Source of the DNA: RGIG3009 sp045541495 | GTDB taxonomy: Bacteria > Bacillota > Clostridia > Oscillospirales > Acutalibacteraceae | Length of the DNA: 58,055 bases | Direction: 5' to 3' | NCBI GenBank assembly: GCA_045541495.1 | Contig: JAZQJE010000048.1 | Location: forward strand, 1-58,055 | In this document: piece by piece, positions 23,773-33,092 of the stretch | Layout: the number at the start of each line of letters is the position of its first letter | Position numbering within the stretch: position 1 is the stretch's first letter | Translations under genes and position numbers: made by a program | The notes under the pieces: model-generated | Seen by the model: only the letters and a program-made list of their open reading frames with translations | Told to the model about the DNA's origin: nothing | The model's database searches: none

Positions 23773-25749
23773 TCACTGCAACATCTTTTCAAATTCGGCT
23801 TGATTAATGATTCGGATACCAAGAGCTTGCGCCTTGATAAGTTTGCTGCCCGCATCTTCTCCTGCCAACACGATACCCGTTTTTTTCGACACACTGCCGA
23901 CGGTTTTGCCGCCGTATTGTTCGATGAGAGCAGACGCTTCATCGCGGGTCATGGTGGGAAGTGTACCAGTGAGCACAAAGGTTATACCCTCAAATCGACG
24001 ATCCGTCTGTTGCAAACCGCAGGTCATATTCACGCCCAACGCCGCCAACCGTTCCACCAATCCGCGGGACGAGTCCGACGCAAAAAACTGTATAAGCGAC
24101 CGCGCCATGATCTCGCCAAATCCATCGATGGACAACACATCCTCTTCCGTGGCTTCCATCACGGCTTGCATCGTCCCAAACCGTTGCGCCAACAATTTAG
24201 CGGCTTTTTGGCCGATATGCCGAATCCCCAACGCAAACAACAAGCGGGACAGATCAGCTGTTTTAGATTGTTCAATGGCTTCCAGTAAATTATCCGCGGA
24301 TTTTTCACCCAAACGCTCCAAAGAGGCGATCTGCTGACGATCCAGCGTGTACAGATCGTCGATCCGTTCCACCAACTGTTCTTCCACCAATTGTTCCAAC
24401 ACGGCGGGGCCCAGTCCCTCAATATCCATAGCGTCACGGGACGCAAAATGAATAAGCCGCTGTAACCGTTGAGCAGGACAATCAGGATTAAGGCAACGAA
24501 GTGCCGCTTCCCCCTCTTCCCGTGCCACACCGGAGCCGCAAGAGGGACAAATATGAGGAAGTTCGAACAGCTCACCGCCTGTGTGGGAGGCAACCCGCAC
24601 CAACTCAGGGATAATATCGCCCGCCTTGCGCAACACCACCCGATCACCGATGGACAACGCTTTTTCACGAATAAAATCCTCATTGTGAAGCGTCGCACGG
24701 CTTACGGTGGTACCCGCTAATGTCACAGGATCAAATATTCCTGTGGGAGTCAGTACACCGGTACGTCCAACCGTGATCACCACTTCCCGTAACACGGTCT
24801 CCTTTTCTTCGGGCGGGTATTTATAGGCCACTGCCCAGCGAGGAAATTTGGACGTACTGCCCAGTTGTTCCCGCTGACGGAAATTGTCTACCTTCACCAC
24901 GGCGCCGTCAATATCGAAAGCCAAGCCGCCGCGAGAAGCACCGATACGTTCCACTTCCGCTATGACTTCGTCGATGGAATCGGTACGTTTATAAAACGGA
25001 ACAACCGAAAATCCCAGTTCTTTCATCCGTTCCAACGAATGGGTGTGTGACAACACCTGTTCCCCTTCAATCAGTTGCAGATTGAACACAAAAATATCCA
25101 AACGACGAGTCTTGGTCACCGCGGGATCTTTTTGTCGCAGTGAACCTGCCGCCGCATTGCGGGGATTTTTAAAGGTCTTTTCGCCATTTTCTTCCTGCCT
25201 GGCCACCAATTCTGCAAAGTTGTTGCGAGGCATATACACTTCGCCCCGCACGATCACACGGGGTACCGAACGAGTAAGTTTAGCGGGGATGGACACAATG
25301 GTACGTAAGTTTGCGGAAACATCTTCTCCCTGTTGCCCGTCACCGCGGGTGGCGCCGCGAAAAAACATGCCGTCCCGATATTCAAGGGCAACGGACAATC
25401 CGTCGATCTTGGGCTCTACCACATACACAGGGTGCGAAACGGTTTCCTTCACACGGGCATCAAACTCCCGTAATTCCTGTAACGAGAACACGTCCTGCAA
25501 ACTTCCTAAAGGTACTTCGTGTTCCACAGGGGTAAACAAATTGGACAGTTCTCCGTGTACCCGTTGGGTATACGAATCGGCGGTGATCAGTTGGGGATAC
25601 GCTTCTTCCAACTGCCGCAACTCACGGGTGAGAGCGTCAAATTCATCGTCTTCAATTTCAGGCGCGTCCTCATCATAATACCGACGGCTGTGATATTCGA
25701 TCTGACGGCGCAGTTCTTCAATGCGCGTACGGGCAGTTTCAAAATCCAC
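23773..25749 (-). CDS. ligA: NAD-dependent DNA ligase
   Basis: About 658 aa; seals nicks in replication and repair using NAD. The adenylated lysine is in VEPKIDGLSVALEYRDG (about K114), the four-Cys zinc finger is CPSCGS...CLNPDCP, tandem helix-hairpin-helix motifs follow, and a C-terminal BRCT domain (FVLTGTLPTMTRDEASALIE) ends the protein. The start is a GTG; 25749 has AGGGA at suitable distance, whereas GTG 25758 does not. It has its own sigma-A promoter. Confidence 0.95.
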   Translation of the reverse strand: MDFETARTRIEELRRQIEYHSRRYYDEDAPEIEDDEFDALTRELRQLEEAYPQLITADSYTQRVHGELSNLFTPVEHEVPLGSLQDVFSLQELREFDARVKETVSHPVYVVEPKIDGLSVALEYRDGMFFRGATRGDGQQGEDVSANLRTIVSIPAKLTRSVPRVIVRGEVYMPRNNFAELVARQEENGEKTFKNPRNAAAGSLRQKDPAVTKTRRLDIFVFNLQLIEGEQVLSHTHSLERMKELGFSVVPFYKRTDSIDEVIAEVERIGASRGGLAFDIDGAVVKVDNFRQREQLGSTSKFPRWAVAYKYPPEEKETVLREVVITVGRTGVLTPTGIFDPVTLAGTTVSRATLHNEDFIREKALSIGDRVVLRKAGDIIPELVRVASHTGGELFELPHICPSCGSGVAREEGEAALRCLNPDCPAQRLQRLIHFASRDAMDIEGLGPAVLEQLVEEQLVERIDDLYTLDRQQIASLERLGEKSADNLLEAIEQSKTADLSRLLFALGIRHIGQKAAKLLAQRFGTMQAVMEATEEDVLSIDGFGEIMARSLIQFFASDSSRGLVERLAALGVNMTCGLQQTDRRFEGITFVLTGTLPTMTRDEASALIEQYGGKTVGSVSKKTGIVLAGEDAGSKLIKAQALGIRIINQAEFEKMLQ

Positions 25750-25781
25750 GGAACACACTTCCCTGTTTTTGTAATAATCTT

Positions 25782-25811
25782 ATTATATCAAATATCCACT
25801 GTTCTTTTCAA
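25782..25811 (-). promoter_or_regulatory. sigma-A promoter of ligA
   Basis: TTGAAA (25806-25811), 18 nt, TATAAT (25782-25787) on the minus strand, overlapping the end of yunB. Confidence 0.7.
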
Positions 25812-26482
25812 TCATTCTCGCCAAAAAATTTCGCAAGCGTATCTTGATTGTCAAAATCCAAATGGGTATATGCTTGAGGCACTTCTCCCACCAAAATCGT
25901 TTCACACACAAGGAACTGGGTAGATAGCTCAATAGATTTTCGTTCCATGGGCAGTAAAGCGGTCATATAAATCTTCATATTCAGATAGATCTGATGACAG
26001 GTTTGATTAATACCCGCGTCGGTAAACGCACTGGATAGTGTGGTGAGGATGGATCCGTTTGTATGAATATTAAATTTCAAAAAGGGCCCGCGGCCGATAA
26101 AGAAACTTCCGCCGATCACACTACCCATGGGAATACTGATCTGCTGATTCTCACAGGCGTTCAGTTGCTCAACAACGGCTGTCGCCGATCTTGATTTCAA
26201 CAGGTTGATGGCGGCAATATTGGCTTCAGCGGATAAAACCCGTCCATTATCATCGCGACTGACGGCAATCAAATCATGATACGCAGTCTCCTGCGTTGCC
26301 AACACGTTCTCCACACCTTTATGTACCGCCATCATGGCACTGCGCCGTACCGATTGAATGCCGTAATCCTGTATCAAGGGACGCAATTTGCTATCCAGTC
26401 TTACAAACACCACTGCAAGCAGAAACGCCGCGCCGATCAGCAAGATTCCCCACCGTTTACATACGGACATTCGTCGTTTCAC
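25808..26482 (-). CDS. yunB: sporulation protein YunB
   Basis: 224 aa: one N-terminal membrane helix (WGILLIGAAFLLAVVFVRL) and an extracytoplasmic domain with DNNGRVLSAEANIAAIN-type and IPMGSVIGGSFFIGRGP blocks characteristic of YunB, a mother-cell sigma-E protein whose loss lowers sporulation in Bacillus. The start is most likely GTG 26482 with GGGGGTGAT upstream. It lies downstream of the M18 aminopeptidase, separated by a hairpin. Confidence 0.85.
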   Translation of the reverse strand: MKRRMSVCKRWGILLIGAAFLLAVVFVRLDSKLRPLIQDYGIQSVRRSAMMAVHKGVENVLATQETAYHDLIAVSRDDNGRVLSAEANIAAINLLKSRSATAVVEQLNACENQQISIPMGSVIGGSFFIGRGPFLKFNIHTNGSILTTLSSAFTDAGINQTCHQIYLNMKIYMTALLPMERKSIELSTQFLVCETILVGEVPQAYTHLDFDNQDTLAKFFGEND

Positions 26483-26499
26483 ACTATCACCCCCACAAA

Positions 26500-26528
26500 A
26501 AGATGACCCCATAGTCATCCTATGGAGT
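26500..26528 (-). terminator. terminator of the M18 aminopeptidase
   Basis: On the minus strand TGACTCCATAGG, ATGA loop, CTATGGGGTCA followed by TCTTTTTG. Confidence 0.75.
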
Positions 26529-26550
26529 CACAGGGGTTGTGTGAGAAAAA

Positions 26551-27963
26551 TTACAGTTTATCACCGCGGGACAATAACGCCAAGAAAGCTTTATGTGCCA
26601 TATACACGTCGGTTTTGGACACGATCTCAAAAGGCGCGTGCATGGATAAGACCGGCACACCCAGATCCACGGTATTCACATCCAAATTGGCGATGTACTT
26701 GGCAACCGTGCCACCACCGCCGATGTCCACGCGACCCAACTCACCGATCTGCCACAACACACTGTTTTCATCCATATTGCGGCGAAAGAAGCCCATCAAT
26801 TCCGCAGAAGCGTCCGACGTGCCGGATTTACCGCGGGCGCCCGTATACTTGGTGAGCACCACACCGCGGTTAAGGAACGCGCAATTGCGGCGTTCCACCA
26901 CTTCGGGATAAATGGGGTCAAAAGCCACATTAACGTCTGCAGACAAGCACAGCGAATTTTGCAGGACATGGCGGCCTTCCGTATCAAAGGCAGCGGCAAG
27001 ATCGGCAATAAAATTGCTGAGTGCCGCCGACTGCATACCCGTGTTGCCGTCGGAACCCACTTCTTCTTTATCTGCCAACACCGTTACCGCGGTATACGCG
27101 GGTTTCTCGAGAGCAAAGATCGCCGTTAGGGCAGGATAGGCGCAAACGCGGTCATCGTGACCGTACGCACCGACCATACTGCGGTCAAAACCTACATCGC
27201 GAGCATTGTGCGCAGGAACGGCTTCCAACTCCGCAGACAAGAAGTCTTCTTCCGTAATATCGTACTTTTCAAACAGCAGATTTAAAATGTTCAGCTTCAC
27301 CGCTTCACTGCTGTCATCACCCAAAAAGGGGCGGGATCCGATCAAAATATTCAAATCTTCCCCTTTAACGATCTCGGATGCATTACGTTTCATTTGATCC
27401 GCCGCCAAGTGGGGCAACAGATCCGTTACGCAGAAAACAGGATCCTGTTCTTGATCGCCGATGGCTACTGTTACCGCGGATCCGTCTTTCTTGACAAGCA
27501 CACCGTGCAGTGACAGCGGCATTGCCACCCATTGATATTTTTTGATACCGCCATAATAATGGGTATCAAAATAAGCAAAACCTTGATCTTCATACAAAGG
27601 ATTGGGTTTCAGATCCAAGCGAGGAGAATCGATGTGCGCCGCCGCAATGGATACGCCTTCCGCCATGGGGTTGGTACCGATCACCGCCAAGAACAACGAT
27701 TTGCCGCGGTTGTTATAATATACTTTATCCCCTTCCGCCAAGGTCATACCGCGACGATAGGCGCAAAATCCCTGTTCTTCCGCCAAGCGGATCGCCTCCG
27801 TCACCGCTTCGCGCTCGGTCTTAGCACAATCAAGGTAGTGTTTATATCCCTCACAGTAGGCATCCGCCTGCGCCAATTCCTCTGCGGTCAACACATCGGT
27901 AGCCACTTTCGGATTGTAGCAGAGGTGTTCTTTCAACAATTCGACTTTTGTTTTTTCTGACAT
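26551..27963 (-). CDS. M18 family aminopeptidase
   Basis: 470-aa cytosolic di-zinc aminopeptidase. Metal ligands are visible in AAHIDSPRLDLKPNPLYE (His), VLADKEEVGSDGNTGMQS (Asp/Glu) and SADVNVAFDP. Typical length and shape for the clostridial M18 (aspartyl/leucyl-type) enzymes, which assemble as dodecamers; the role is peptide turnover. GGAGG RBS at good spacing. Probably co-transcribed with the upstream transglycosylase gene. Confidence 0.93.
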   Translation of the reverse strand: MSEKTKVELLKEHLCYNPKVATDVLTAEELAQADAYCEGYKHYLDCAKTEREAVTEAIRLAEEQGFCAYRRGMTLAEGDKVYYNNRGKSLFLAVIGTNPMAEGVSIAAAHIDSPRLDLKPNPLYEDQGFAYFDTHYYGGIKKYQWVAMPLSLHGVLVKKDGSAVTVAIGDQEQDPVFCVTDLLPHLAADQMKRNASEIVKGEDLNILIGSRPFLGDDSSEAVKLNILNLLFEKYDITEEDFLSAELEAVPAHNARDVGFDRSMVGAYGHDDRVCAYPALTAIFALEKPAYTAVTVLADKEEVGSDGNTGMQSAALSNFIADLAAAFDTEGRHVLQNSLCLSADVNVAFDPIYPEVVERRNCAFLNRGVVLTKYTGARGKSGTSDASAELMGFFRRNMDENSVLWQIGELGRVDIGGGGTVAKYIANLDVNTVDLGVPVLSMHAPFEIVSKTDVYMAHKAFLALLSRGDKL

Positions 27964-27978
27964 GGTGAAATTCCTCCT

Positions 27979-28545
27979 TTATGGTATCTCATATAGAGTT
28001 TGGTACTGTTTTTGGGCTTTTAACACGCGTACTACATATTCGCGTGTTTCGGCAAACGGAATGGTATGCAATGTTTTTCCATCTTCGGAATAAGCGCTGT
28101 CTTTTAACCACTTGGTCACATTGCCGCTTCCTGCGTTATAAGCAGCTAAGATCGTTTCAATGTTATCAAATTCGATGTGCAGAACCGCCAGCGTTTTGGT
28201 GCCGCAACGGATGTTGGTCTGAGGATCAAACACGTCCCCCGACGACTCTCCCAGTTTCGACAGTATCCATTCGAAAGTGGGATCTGTCAACTGCATAAGA
28301 CCTTTGGCATCTGCCGAGGACACCGCCTCAGCGCGAAAACGGCTCTCGGTATGAATAACCGCATAGATCAGTGACTCGGGAATGTCAAATTCCTCAGCGC
28401 TGGCTGCCACTTCCTCTGTATAGCGCAAGGGATAGGCAGCCCGTAAAAAATATCGATATCCGTATTGAAACGCAAAAATCGCCAGAACGACCGCGCAAAG
28501 AAACGCCGTAAGTGAGAACACCGTTTTTCGGATACTACTTTTCAT
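27979..28545 (-). CDS. lytic transglycosylase (Slt domain)
   Basis: 188 aa; an N-terminal membrane anchor (TVFSLTAFLCAVVLAIFAF) and an extracellular goose-lysozyme-like SLT domain. The catalytic Glu is in HTESRFRAEAVSSADAKGLMQL, and AAYNAGSGNVTKWL completes the motif set. It cleaves peptidoglycan glycan strands. GGAGGAG sets ATG 28545, which overlaps the coaE stop by 11 nt. Confidence 0.92.
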   Translation of the reverse strand: MKSSIRKTVFSLTAFLCAVVLAIFAFQYGYRYFLRAAYPLRYTEEVAASAEEFDIPESLIYAVIHTESRFRAEAVSSADAKGLMQLTDPTFEWILSKLGESSGDVFDPQTNIRCGTKTLAVLHIEFDNIETILAAYNAGSGNVTKWLKDSAYSEDGKTLHTIPFAETREYVVRVLKAQKQYQTLYEIP

Positions 28546-29152
28546 GGCACCACTCCTCCAACTGTGCAAACAACGCTTCTGCGGTTTTTTGCAAGGCGCG
28601 TTCATCCCCTGTGTTACGGATCACGACCGTTGCACGTTGTTCATAATACTCGTCCGTGGGCTGAGCACGCATACGATTTTGGGCTTGTTCGACAGTCAAC
28701 CGATCCCGATGACAAATTCGTTGCAACCGTTGTTCATGCGGCGCCAAGACCGCTACGGTGCAATGGCAGCTCCCGCCCAATCCCGCTTCAAACAACAAGG
28801 GTGCATCGATTACAGCAATGTCTTTTCCCTGTTTCCGGGCGTTTGCCAGTAATTCATTGTTCATACGGATCACTTCGGGATGAACAATCGCATTTAATGC
28901 CGCCGTTTCCTCGGCCGAAGCAAAGGCGGCCGCTGCTAATTTGCGACGATCGAGAGAGCCATCGGGTAATAAGATGCGCTCGGAAAAATGAGTAACCAAG
29001 GCGGCTAAACACGGCGAATCGGGTGCTACCGCCTGTCGAGACAATTCATCGGCATCAATAATCGTACATCCATGCTGAGCCAAAACGGCCGCCACCGTAC
29101 TTTTTCCCGCACCCGTTGGGCCCGTAAGACCTACAACAAACAAATCATTCAA
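28535..29152 (-). CDS. coaE: dephospho-CoA kinase
   Basis: About 205 aa; last step of coenzyme A synthesis. The P-loop is GLTGPTGAGKSTVAAVL, with the family's DADELSRQAV and DAPLLFEAGL motifs. The start is probably TTG 29152 with GAGGTG seven bases upstream (another TTG is at 29158). It overlaps the Sua5 gene by a few bases, so it is the second gene of a Sua5-coaE-slt-apeB string. Confidence 0.93.
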   Translation of the reverse strand: MNDLFVVGLTGPTGAGKSTVAAVLAQHGCTIIDADELSRQAVAPDSPCLAALVTHFSERILLPDGSLDRRKLAAAAFASAEETAALNAIVHPEVIRMNNELLANARKQGKDIAVIDAPLLFEAGLGGSCHCTVAVLAPHEQRLQRICHRDRLTVEQAQNRMRAQPTDEYYEQRATVVIRNTGDERALQKTAEALFAQLEEWCHEK

Positions 29153-30164
29153 GGTCAATCACCTCAAATCCCGCGGCGCGTAACAAACGATTGTACACCG
29201 CCAATCCCACACCTTGCGGTGCGGGACATGCTGCATAAGCTGTATGTACCCCTTGCTCGTCCAATCGGCGCAACGCGTCGAATAAACGGTGTGCTTGTTC
29301 TTGAGAATTTGCGCGTTCGCCGTATGTGAGGAACGGGACTTGCAACAAATCTTCTTCACCGTCGAAACACAGGGCGGCAACACCGTCCCCTTTACGGGCA
29401 TTCACATACGCGGCATAGGCCGCAGGCGAACCTTTTACCAAGATGACCCGTGCGCTGGGCGCATAGTGTTTGTATTTCATTCCGGGAGATGCGGCGACCG
29501 CCCCTTGTTTTAATTGGTTAAGCACCGCATGATCGATTTCTACCGTGCCTACTACCGCTTCTAACATTTCCACCGTCACAGCACCGGGACGAAGCAACCT
29601 CACCGTATCGCCGCTGACATCGATCACCGTGGATTCCACGCCCACCGCGCAAGTACCGCCGTCTACAATTGCCGCAATACGGCCATCCAGATCTTCCGTT
29701 ACCCGCCTGGCATCGGTGGGGCTGGGACTTCCCGAACGGTTGGCAGAAGGTGCCGCCAACGGGCAACCGGATAACGAGATCAATTGTTTCGCAATCGGAT
29801 GGGACGGCATACGCACCGCCACTGTTGCCAACCCCGCGCTGACTTCATCGGGAATACAGGCGGCTTTTTTAAAGATCATGGTAAGAGGCCCCGGCCAATA
29901 GACATCCGCCAACTGCCTCGCCGATGACGGAACGGTTTCCACCAAACGGGGCAGTGCCGCTTTATCCGCAATGTGTACGATAAGCGGATTGTCCATAGGG
30001 CGGCCTTTGGCGGTAAAGATCGACGCTACCGCCGCACCGTTTAACGCATCCGCCGCCAACCCGTATACCGTTTCGGTGGGGATAGCGACCAGATCGCCGT
30101 TTTGCAACAACGCCGCCGCTTGTTGCAGGTCGTTTTCCTTATCGGTAAGATGCAAAGTTTGCAT
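29145..30164 (-). CDS. sua5: L-threonylcarbamoyladenylate synthase (Sua5 type)
   Basis: 339 aa: an N-terminal YrdC domain (IPTETVYGLAADALNGAAVASIFTAKGRP is its KxR-to-SxN region, with PSANRSGSPSPTDARRV) and the extra C-terminal Sua5 domain (PGMKYKHYAPSARVILVKG). It makes threonylcarbamoyl-AMP for the t6A37 tRNA modification. The remaining t6A genes (tsaB, tsaD, tsaE) are not in this window apart from the M22 paralogue at 12000. It starts 6 nt after prfA. Confidence 0.93.
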   Translation of the reverse strand: MQTLHLTDKENDLQQAAALLQNGDLVAIPTETVYGLAADALNGAAVASIFTAKGRPMDNPLIVHIADKAALPRLVETVPSSARQLADVYWPGPLTMIFKKAACIPDEVSAGLATVAVRMPSHPIAKQLISLSGCPLAAPSANRSGSPSPTDARRVTEDLDGRIAAIVDGGTCAVGVESTVIDVSGDTVRLLRPGAVTVEMLEAVVGTVEIDHAVLNQLKQGAVAASPGMKYKHYAPSARVILVKGSPAAYAAYVNARKGDGVAALCFDGEEDLLQVPFLTYGERANSQEQAHRLFDALRRLDEQGVHTAYAACPAPQGVGLAVYNRLLRAAGFEVIDLE

Positions 30165-30170
30165 ATACGT

Positions 30171-31235
30171 TTATCCTTTTTGCAGTTTTTCCGCCCGATC
30201 GGCGGTGATCAACGCGTCAATGATCTCATCCAGATTACCGTTCATGATGGTATCGATCTTATACAGTGTCAACCCGATCCGATGATCGGTAACACGTCCT
30301 TGAGGAAAATTGTAAGTGCGGATCCGCTCACTGCGGTCTCCCGTTCCCACTTGTGCCCGCCGATCGGCGGCAATGGCCGATTGTTGCTCCTGTTGTTTGG
30401 CTTCCAACAAACGGGCACGCAACACTCGCATGGCTTTATCCTTGTTTTTATGCTGACTCCGTTCATCCTGACATTCCACCACCATACCCGTTGGCAGATG
30501 GGTGATGCGAATGGCGGACTCAGTCTTGTTGATGTGCTGACCGCCCGCGCCGCTGGAACGGTAGGTGTCGATCTGCAACTCGGTGGGATCAATGTGGCTT
30601 TCTACTTCATCTGCTTCGGGCAACACTGCCACAGTGGCGGTAGAGGTATGAATTCGTCCGCCCGCTTCCGTTTCGGGCACACGCTGAACACGGTGAACAC
30701 CACTCTCGAATTTCAAACGGCTGTACGCGCCGTCACCCGCAATGACGAAACTGATCTCCTTAAATCCGCCCAATTCCGTTTCATTGGCGTTAACAAGTTC
30801 TGTGCGGTAACCACGGGTTTGGGCATATAGCGAATACATGCGATAAAGCGAGGCCGCAAACAACGCCGATTCTTCTCCCCCGGCACCCCCACGGATCTCC
30901 ACGATCACGTCTCGTTCATCGTTGGGATCACGAGGCAGTAATAAAATCTTCAATTCTTCGGCAAAGCGCTCAGCCGCCGCCTTTGCGTCTTTCAGTTCTT
31001 CCTCTGCCAACTCCCGTAACTCTCGGTCACTTTCGCTTTCCAACAAAGCGCGGGCACCCGTTTCCTGACGCACAGCGGCGGCATATTCACGATATTTATT
31101 AACAATAGGTTCCAGATAGCGGCTGTCCTTCATCAGATCGCGATATACCACGGGGTCGGACACCACCGAGGGATCACACAAACGCGCCGTGATCTCCTCA
31201 TATCGTTTTTCCACTTCTTTTAAACGATTCAGCAT
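30171..31235 (-). CDS. prfA: peptide chain release factor 1
   Basis: 354 aa; recognises UAA and UAG. The tripeptide stop-codon reader is PET (187-189, in VQRVPETEAGG; E. coli has PAT), and the catalytic GGQ is at 231-233. ATG 31235 has GGAG seven bases upstream; ATG 31241 is too close. The prmC gene that methylates this GGQ is not adjacent, as it often is in other bacteria. Confidence 0.95.
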   Translation of the reverse strand: MLNRLKEVEKRYEEITARLCDPSVVSDPVVYRDLMKDSRYLEPIVNKYREYAAAVRQETGARALLESESDRELRELAEEELKDAKAAAERFAEELKILLLPRDPNDERDVIVEIRGGAGGEESALFAASLYRMYSLYAQTRGYRTELVNANETELGGFKEISFVIAGDGAYSRLKFESGVHRVQRVPETEAGGRIHTSTATVAVLPEADEVESHIDPTELQIDTYRSSGAGGQHINKTESAIRITHLPTGMVVECQDERSQHKNKDKAMRVLRARLLEAKQQEQQSAIAADRRAQVGTGDRSERIRTYNFPQGRVTDHRIGLTLYKIDTIMNGNLDEIIDALITADRAEKLQKG

Positions 31236-31272
31236 GACCATTCTCCTTTACAATGTTTGTGTAAAGGAGTAG

Positions 31273-31461
31273 CTATTGTTCGTTGTTTCGTTCGATCTTG
31301 CGAATATTTTTTTCCGCTTTTGCACGGGGAATCATCATTTCGTGTCCGCAGGTCTCGCAATGTAGGCGAAAATCCATGCCGATACGCAAAACTTTAAATT
31401 GATTACCGCCGCAAGGATGTGTTTTTTTCATGGTTACGACATCTCCCATCCGAATATCCAC
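31273..31461 (-). CDS. DUF951 family protein
   Basis: 62 aa. Characteristic MGDVVTMKKTHPCGGNQF start and a zinc-ribbon-like set of cysteines C17, C35 and C38 (HCETCGH). The function of this widespread Firmicutes family is unknown. I favour GTG 31461 (VDIRMGD) because GAAGGTG lies just upstream and family members begin there; ATG 31479 is the alternative. It has its own promoter, 31 nt upstream of prfA. Confidence 0.85.
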   Translation of the reverse strand: MDIRMGDVVTMKKTHPCGGNQFKVLRIGMDFRLHCETCGHEMMIPRAKAEKNIRKIERNNEQ

Positions 31462-31498
31462 AGACACACCTTCTTTCATGACACGTATACAGTGTAAT

Positions 31499-31527
31499 AG
31501 TATAACACACCTCCCCTTTTTCTGCAA
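31499..31527 (-). promoter_or_regulatory. sigma-A promoter of DUF951-prfA
   Basis: TTGCAG (31522-31527), 17 nt, TATACT (31499-31504). The short 5' leader this implies fits the GTG start of DUF951. Confidence 0.72.
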
Positions 31528-31528
31528 G

Positions 31529-31571
31529 GGAGAGTTTTTGTTCTCTTATCAGAGAGTTTTGTTCTCTTATC
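31529..31571 (+). repeat. tandem 21-22 bp repeat with dyad symmetry upstream of the FAD dehydrogenase promoter
   Basis: GAGAGTTTTTGTTCTCTTAT followed at once by a copy with one T fewer; each contains GAGA...TCTC dyads. The pair ends 8 bp before the -35 (31580), a position suited to regulator binding. Confidence 0.6.
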
Positions 31572-31579
31572 ATATTAAA

Positions 31580-31608
31580 TTGACAAAAACTTTTTCTTTC
31601 GTTATAAT
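31580..31608 (+). promoter_or_regulatory. sigma-A promoter of the FAD dehydrogenase
   Basis: Perfect TTGACA (31580-31585), 17 nt, TATAAT (31603-31608): among the strongest promoters in the window. Confidence 0.88.
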
Positions 31609-31646
31609 ATGTAGTTGGTTTAAAAACAATATAGGAGGTATTCCTC

Positions 31647-33050
31647 ATGAATGTAGATATTGTTATCGTTGGGGCTGGTCCCGCCGGTATTTTTACGGCA
31701 CTGGAATTGGTTCGCAAAGGAAACAAACACAAGATCTTAATGGTTGAAAAAGGACAAGCTATTGAAAATCGTCGTTGTCCGAAAAGCAAAACCAACCGTT
31801 GCGTGAATTGCAAACCCTATTGCCATATCACCACAGGCTTCTCAGGCGCGGGTGCTTTTTCCGACGGAAAACTGTCATTGAGTTATGAGGTTGGCGGCGA
31901 CCTTCCTACCTTGATCGGTGCCGATCTGGCACAGGACATCATTCACTATGCCGACAGTATTTATTTGGAATTCGGTGCAGACACCCATATTGAAGGGATC
32001 GACAATTCCGAAGAAGTTAAAGAGATCCGCAAACGCGCTATCCAAGCAGGATTAAAATTGGTGGACTGCCCTATCCGTCACTTGGGAACGGAGAAAGCAC
32101 AGGATATCTATTTGGCCATTGAAAATTATCTCCAGGACAACGGCGTGGAAATGTTGTTCGGTTATGAGTGTACCAACATTTTATTGGACGGCAACCACTG
32201 TCACGGTGTCTGTATCACCGACGGCAAAACCGAATTGGAAGTTCGTGCCAAGCACACCGTTATCGCTACCGGCCGCCGCGGTGCGGATTGGCTAGAAAAG
32301 ATCTGCGCCGAGCATAACATCGCCCATCAACCGGGCACGGTGGATATCGGTGTTCGTGTGGAAGTACGCAACGAAGTGATGGAAAAGGTCAACAAGGCAT
32401 TATACGAATCTAAACTGATCGGTTACCCTCGTCCCTTTAAAAACAAAGTCCGTACCTTCTGCCAAAATCCCGGTGGATTTGTCAGCCAAGAAAATTACGA
32501 TGGCGATTTGGCGGTGGTCAACGGCCATTCCTACAAAGAACTCAAATCCAATAACACCAACTTGGCCATTCTGTGTTCTCACAACTTCAGCGAACCTTTT
32601 AACCAGCCAATCTCTTATGCTCAAAAAGTGGGTGAACTCACCAACATGTTGGGTGCGGGACACATTTTGGTGCAACGGTTTGGAGATATTCTGGACGGCA
32701 AGCGTACTTGGCAAAAGGAATTGGCGCAATCCAATCTCCGCCCCACCTTGCCCGATGCGGTAGCCGGTGACATTACGGCGGCTATGCCCTATCGCGCCAT
32801 GATCAACATCATCAACTTTATTCAAGCAGTGGATCATGTCGTCCCCGGTTTTGCTGCCTATGAAACGCTGTTATATTCTCCCGAACTGAAGTTTTACAGC
32901 AACCGTATCCGTATGGATGAGAATTTGGATACTAACGTAAACGGTCTGCACTGTTTGGGCGATTCCAGCGGTTGGACCAGAGGCCTTATGATGGCTTCGG
33001 TCATGGGCGTGCTGATGGGTCGTAAGATTGTAGAAAAAACAGAAGAATAA
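31647..33050 (+). CDS. FAD-dependent dehydrogenase (COG2509-type)
   Basis: 467 aa. The N-terminal dinucleotide fold has GAGPAG at 9-14; a Cys-rich loop CPKSKTNRCVNCKPYC and GFSGAGAFSDGKL follow, which mark the uncharacterised COG2509 dehydrogenases. The C-terminal FAD-closing motif is GLHCLGDSSGWTRGLMMASVMG. The physiological substrate is unknown. AGGAGGT RBS, perfect sigma-A promoter and an upstream tandem repeat point to strong, possibly regulated, monocistronic expression. Confidence 0.88.
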   Translation: MNVDIVIVGAGPAGIFTALELVRKGNKHKILMVEKGQAIENRRCPKSKTNRCVNCKPYCHITTGFSGAGAFSDGKLSLSYEVGGDLPTLIGADLAQDIIHYADSIYLEFGADTHIEGIDNSEEVKEIRKRAIQAGLKLVDCPIRHLGTEKAQDIYLAIENYLQDNGVEMLFGYECTNILLDGNHCHGVCITDGKTELEVRAKHTVIATGRRGADWLEKICAEHNIAHQPGTVDIGVRVEVRNEVMEKVNKALYESKLIGYPRPFKNKVRTFCQNPGGFVSQENYDGDLAVVNGHSYKELKSNNTNLAILCSHNFSEPFNQPISYAQKVGELTNMLGAGHILVQRFGDILDGKRTWQKELAQSNLRPTLPDAVAGDITAAMPYRAMINIINFIQAVDHVVPGFAAYETLLYSPELKFYSNRIRMDENLDTNVNGLHCLGDSSGWTRGLMMASVMGVLMGRKIVEKTEE

Positions 33051-33053
33051 GCA

Positions 33054-33092
33054 AAAAAGAACGCCGACGGGCCCATCGGCGTTCTTTTTTTA
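33054..33092. terminator. bidirectional terminator, FAD dehydrogenase/ybbR
   Basis: AAAAAAGAACGCCGA, CGGGCCCA loop region, TCGGCGTTCTTTTTTT between two convergent stops. Confidence 0.85.
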
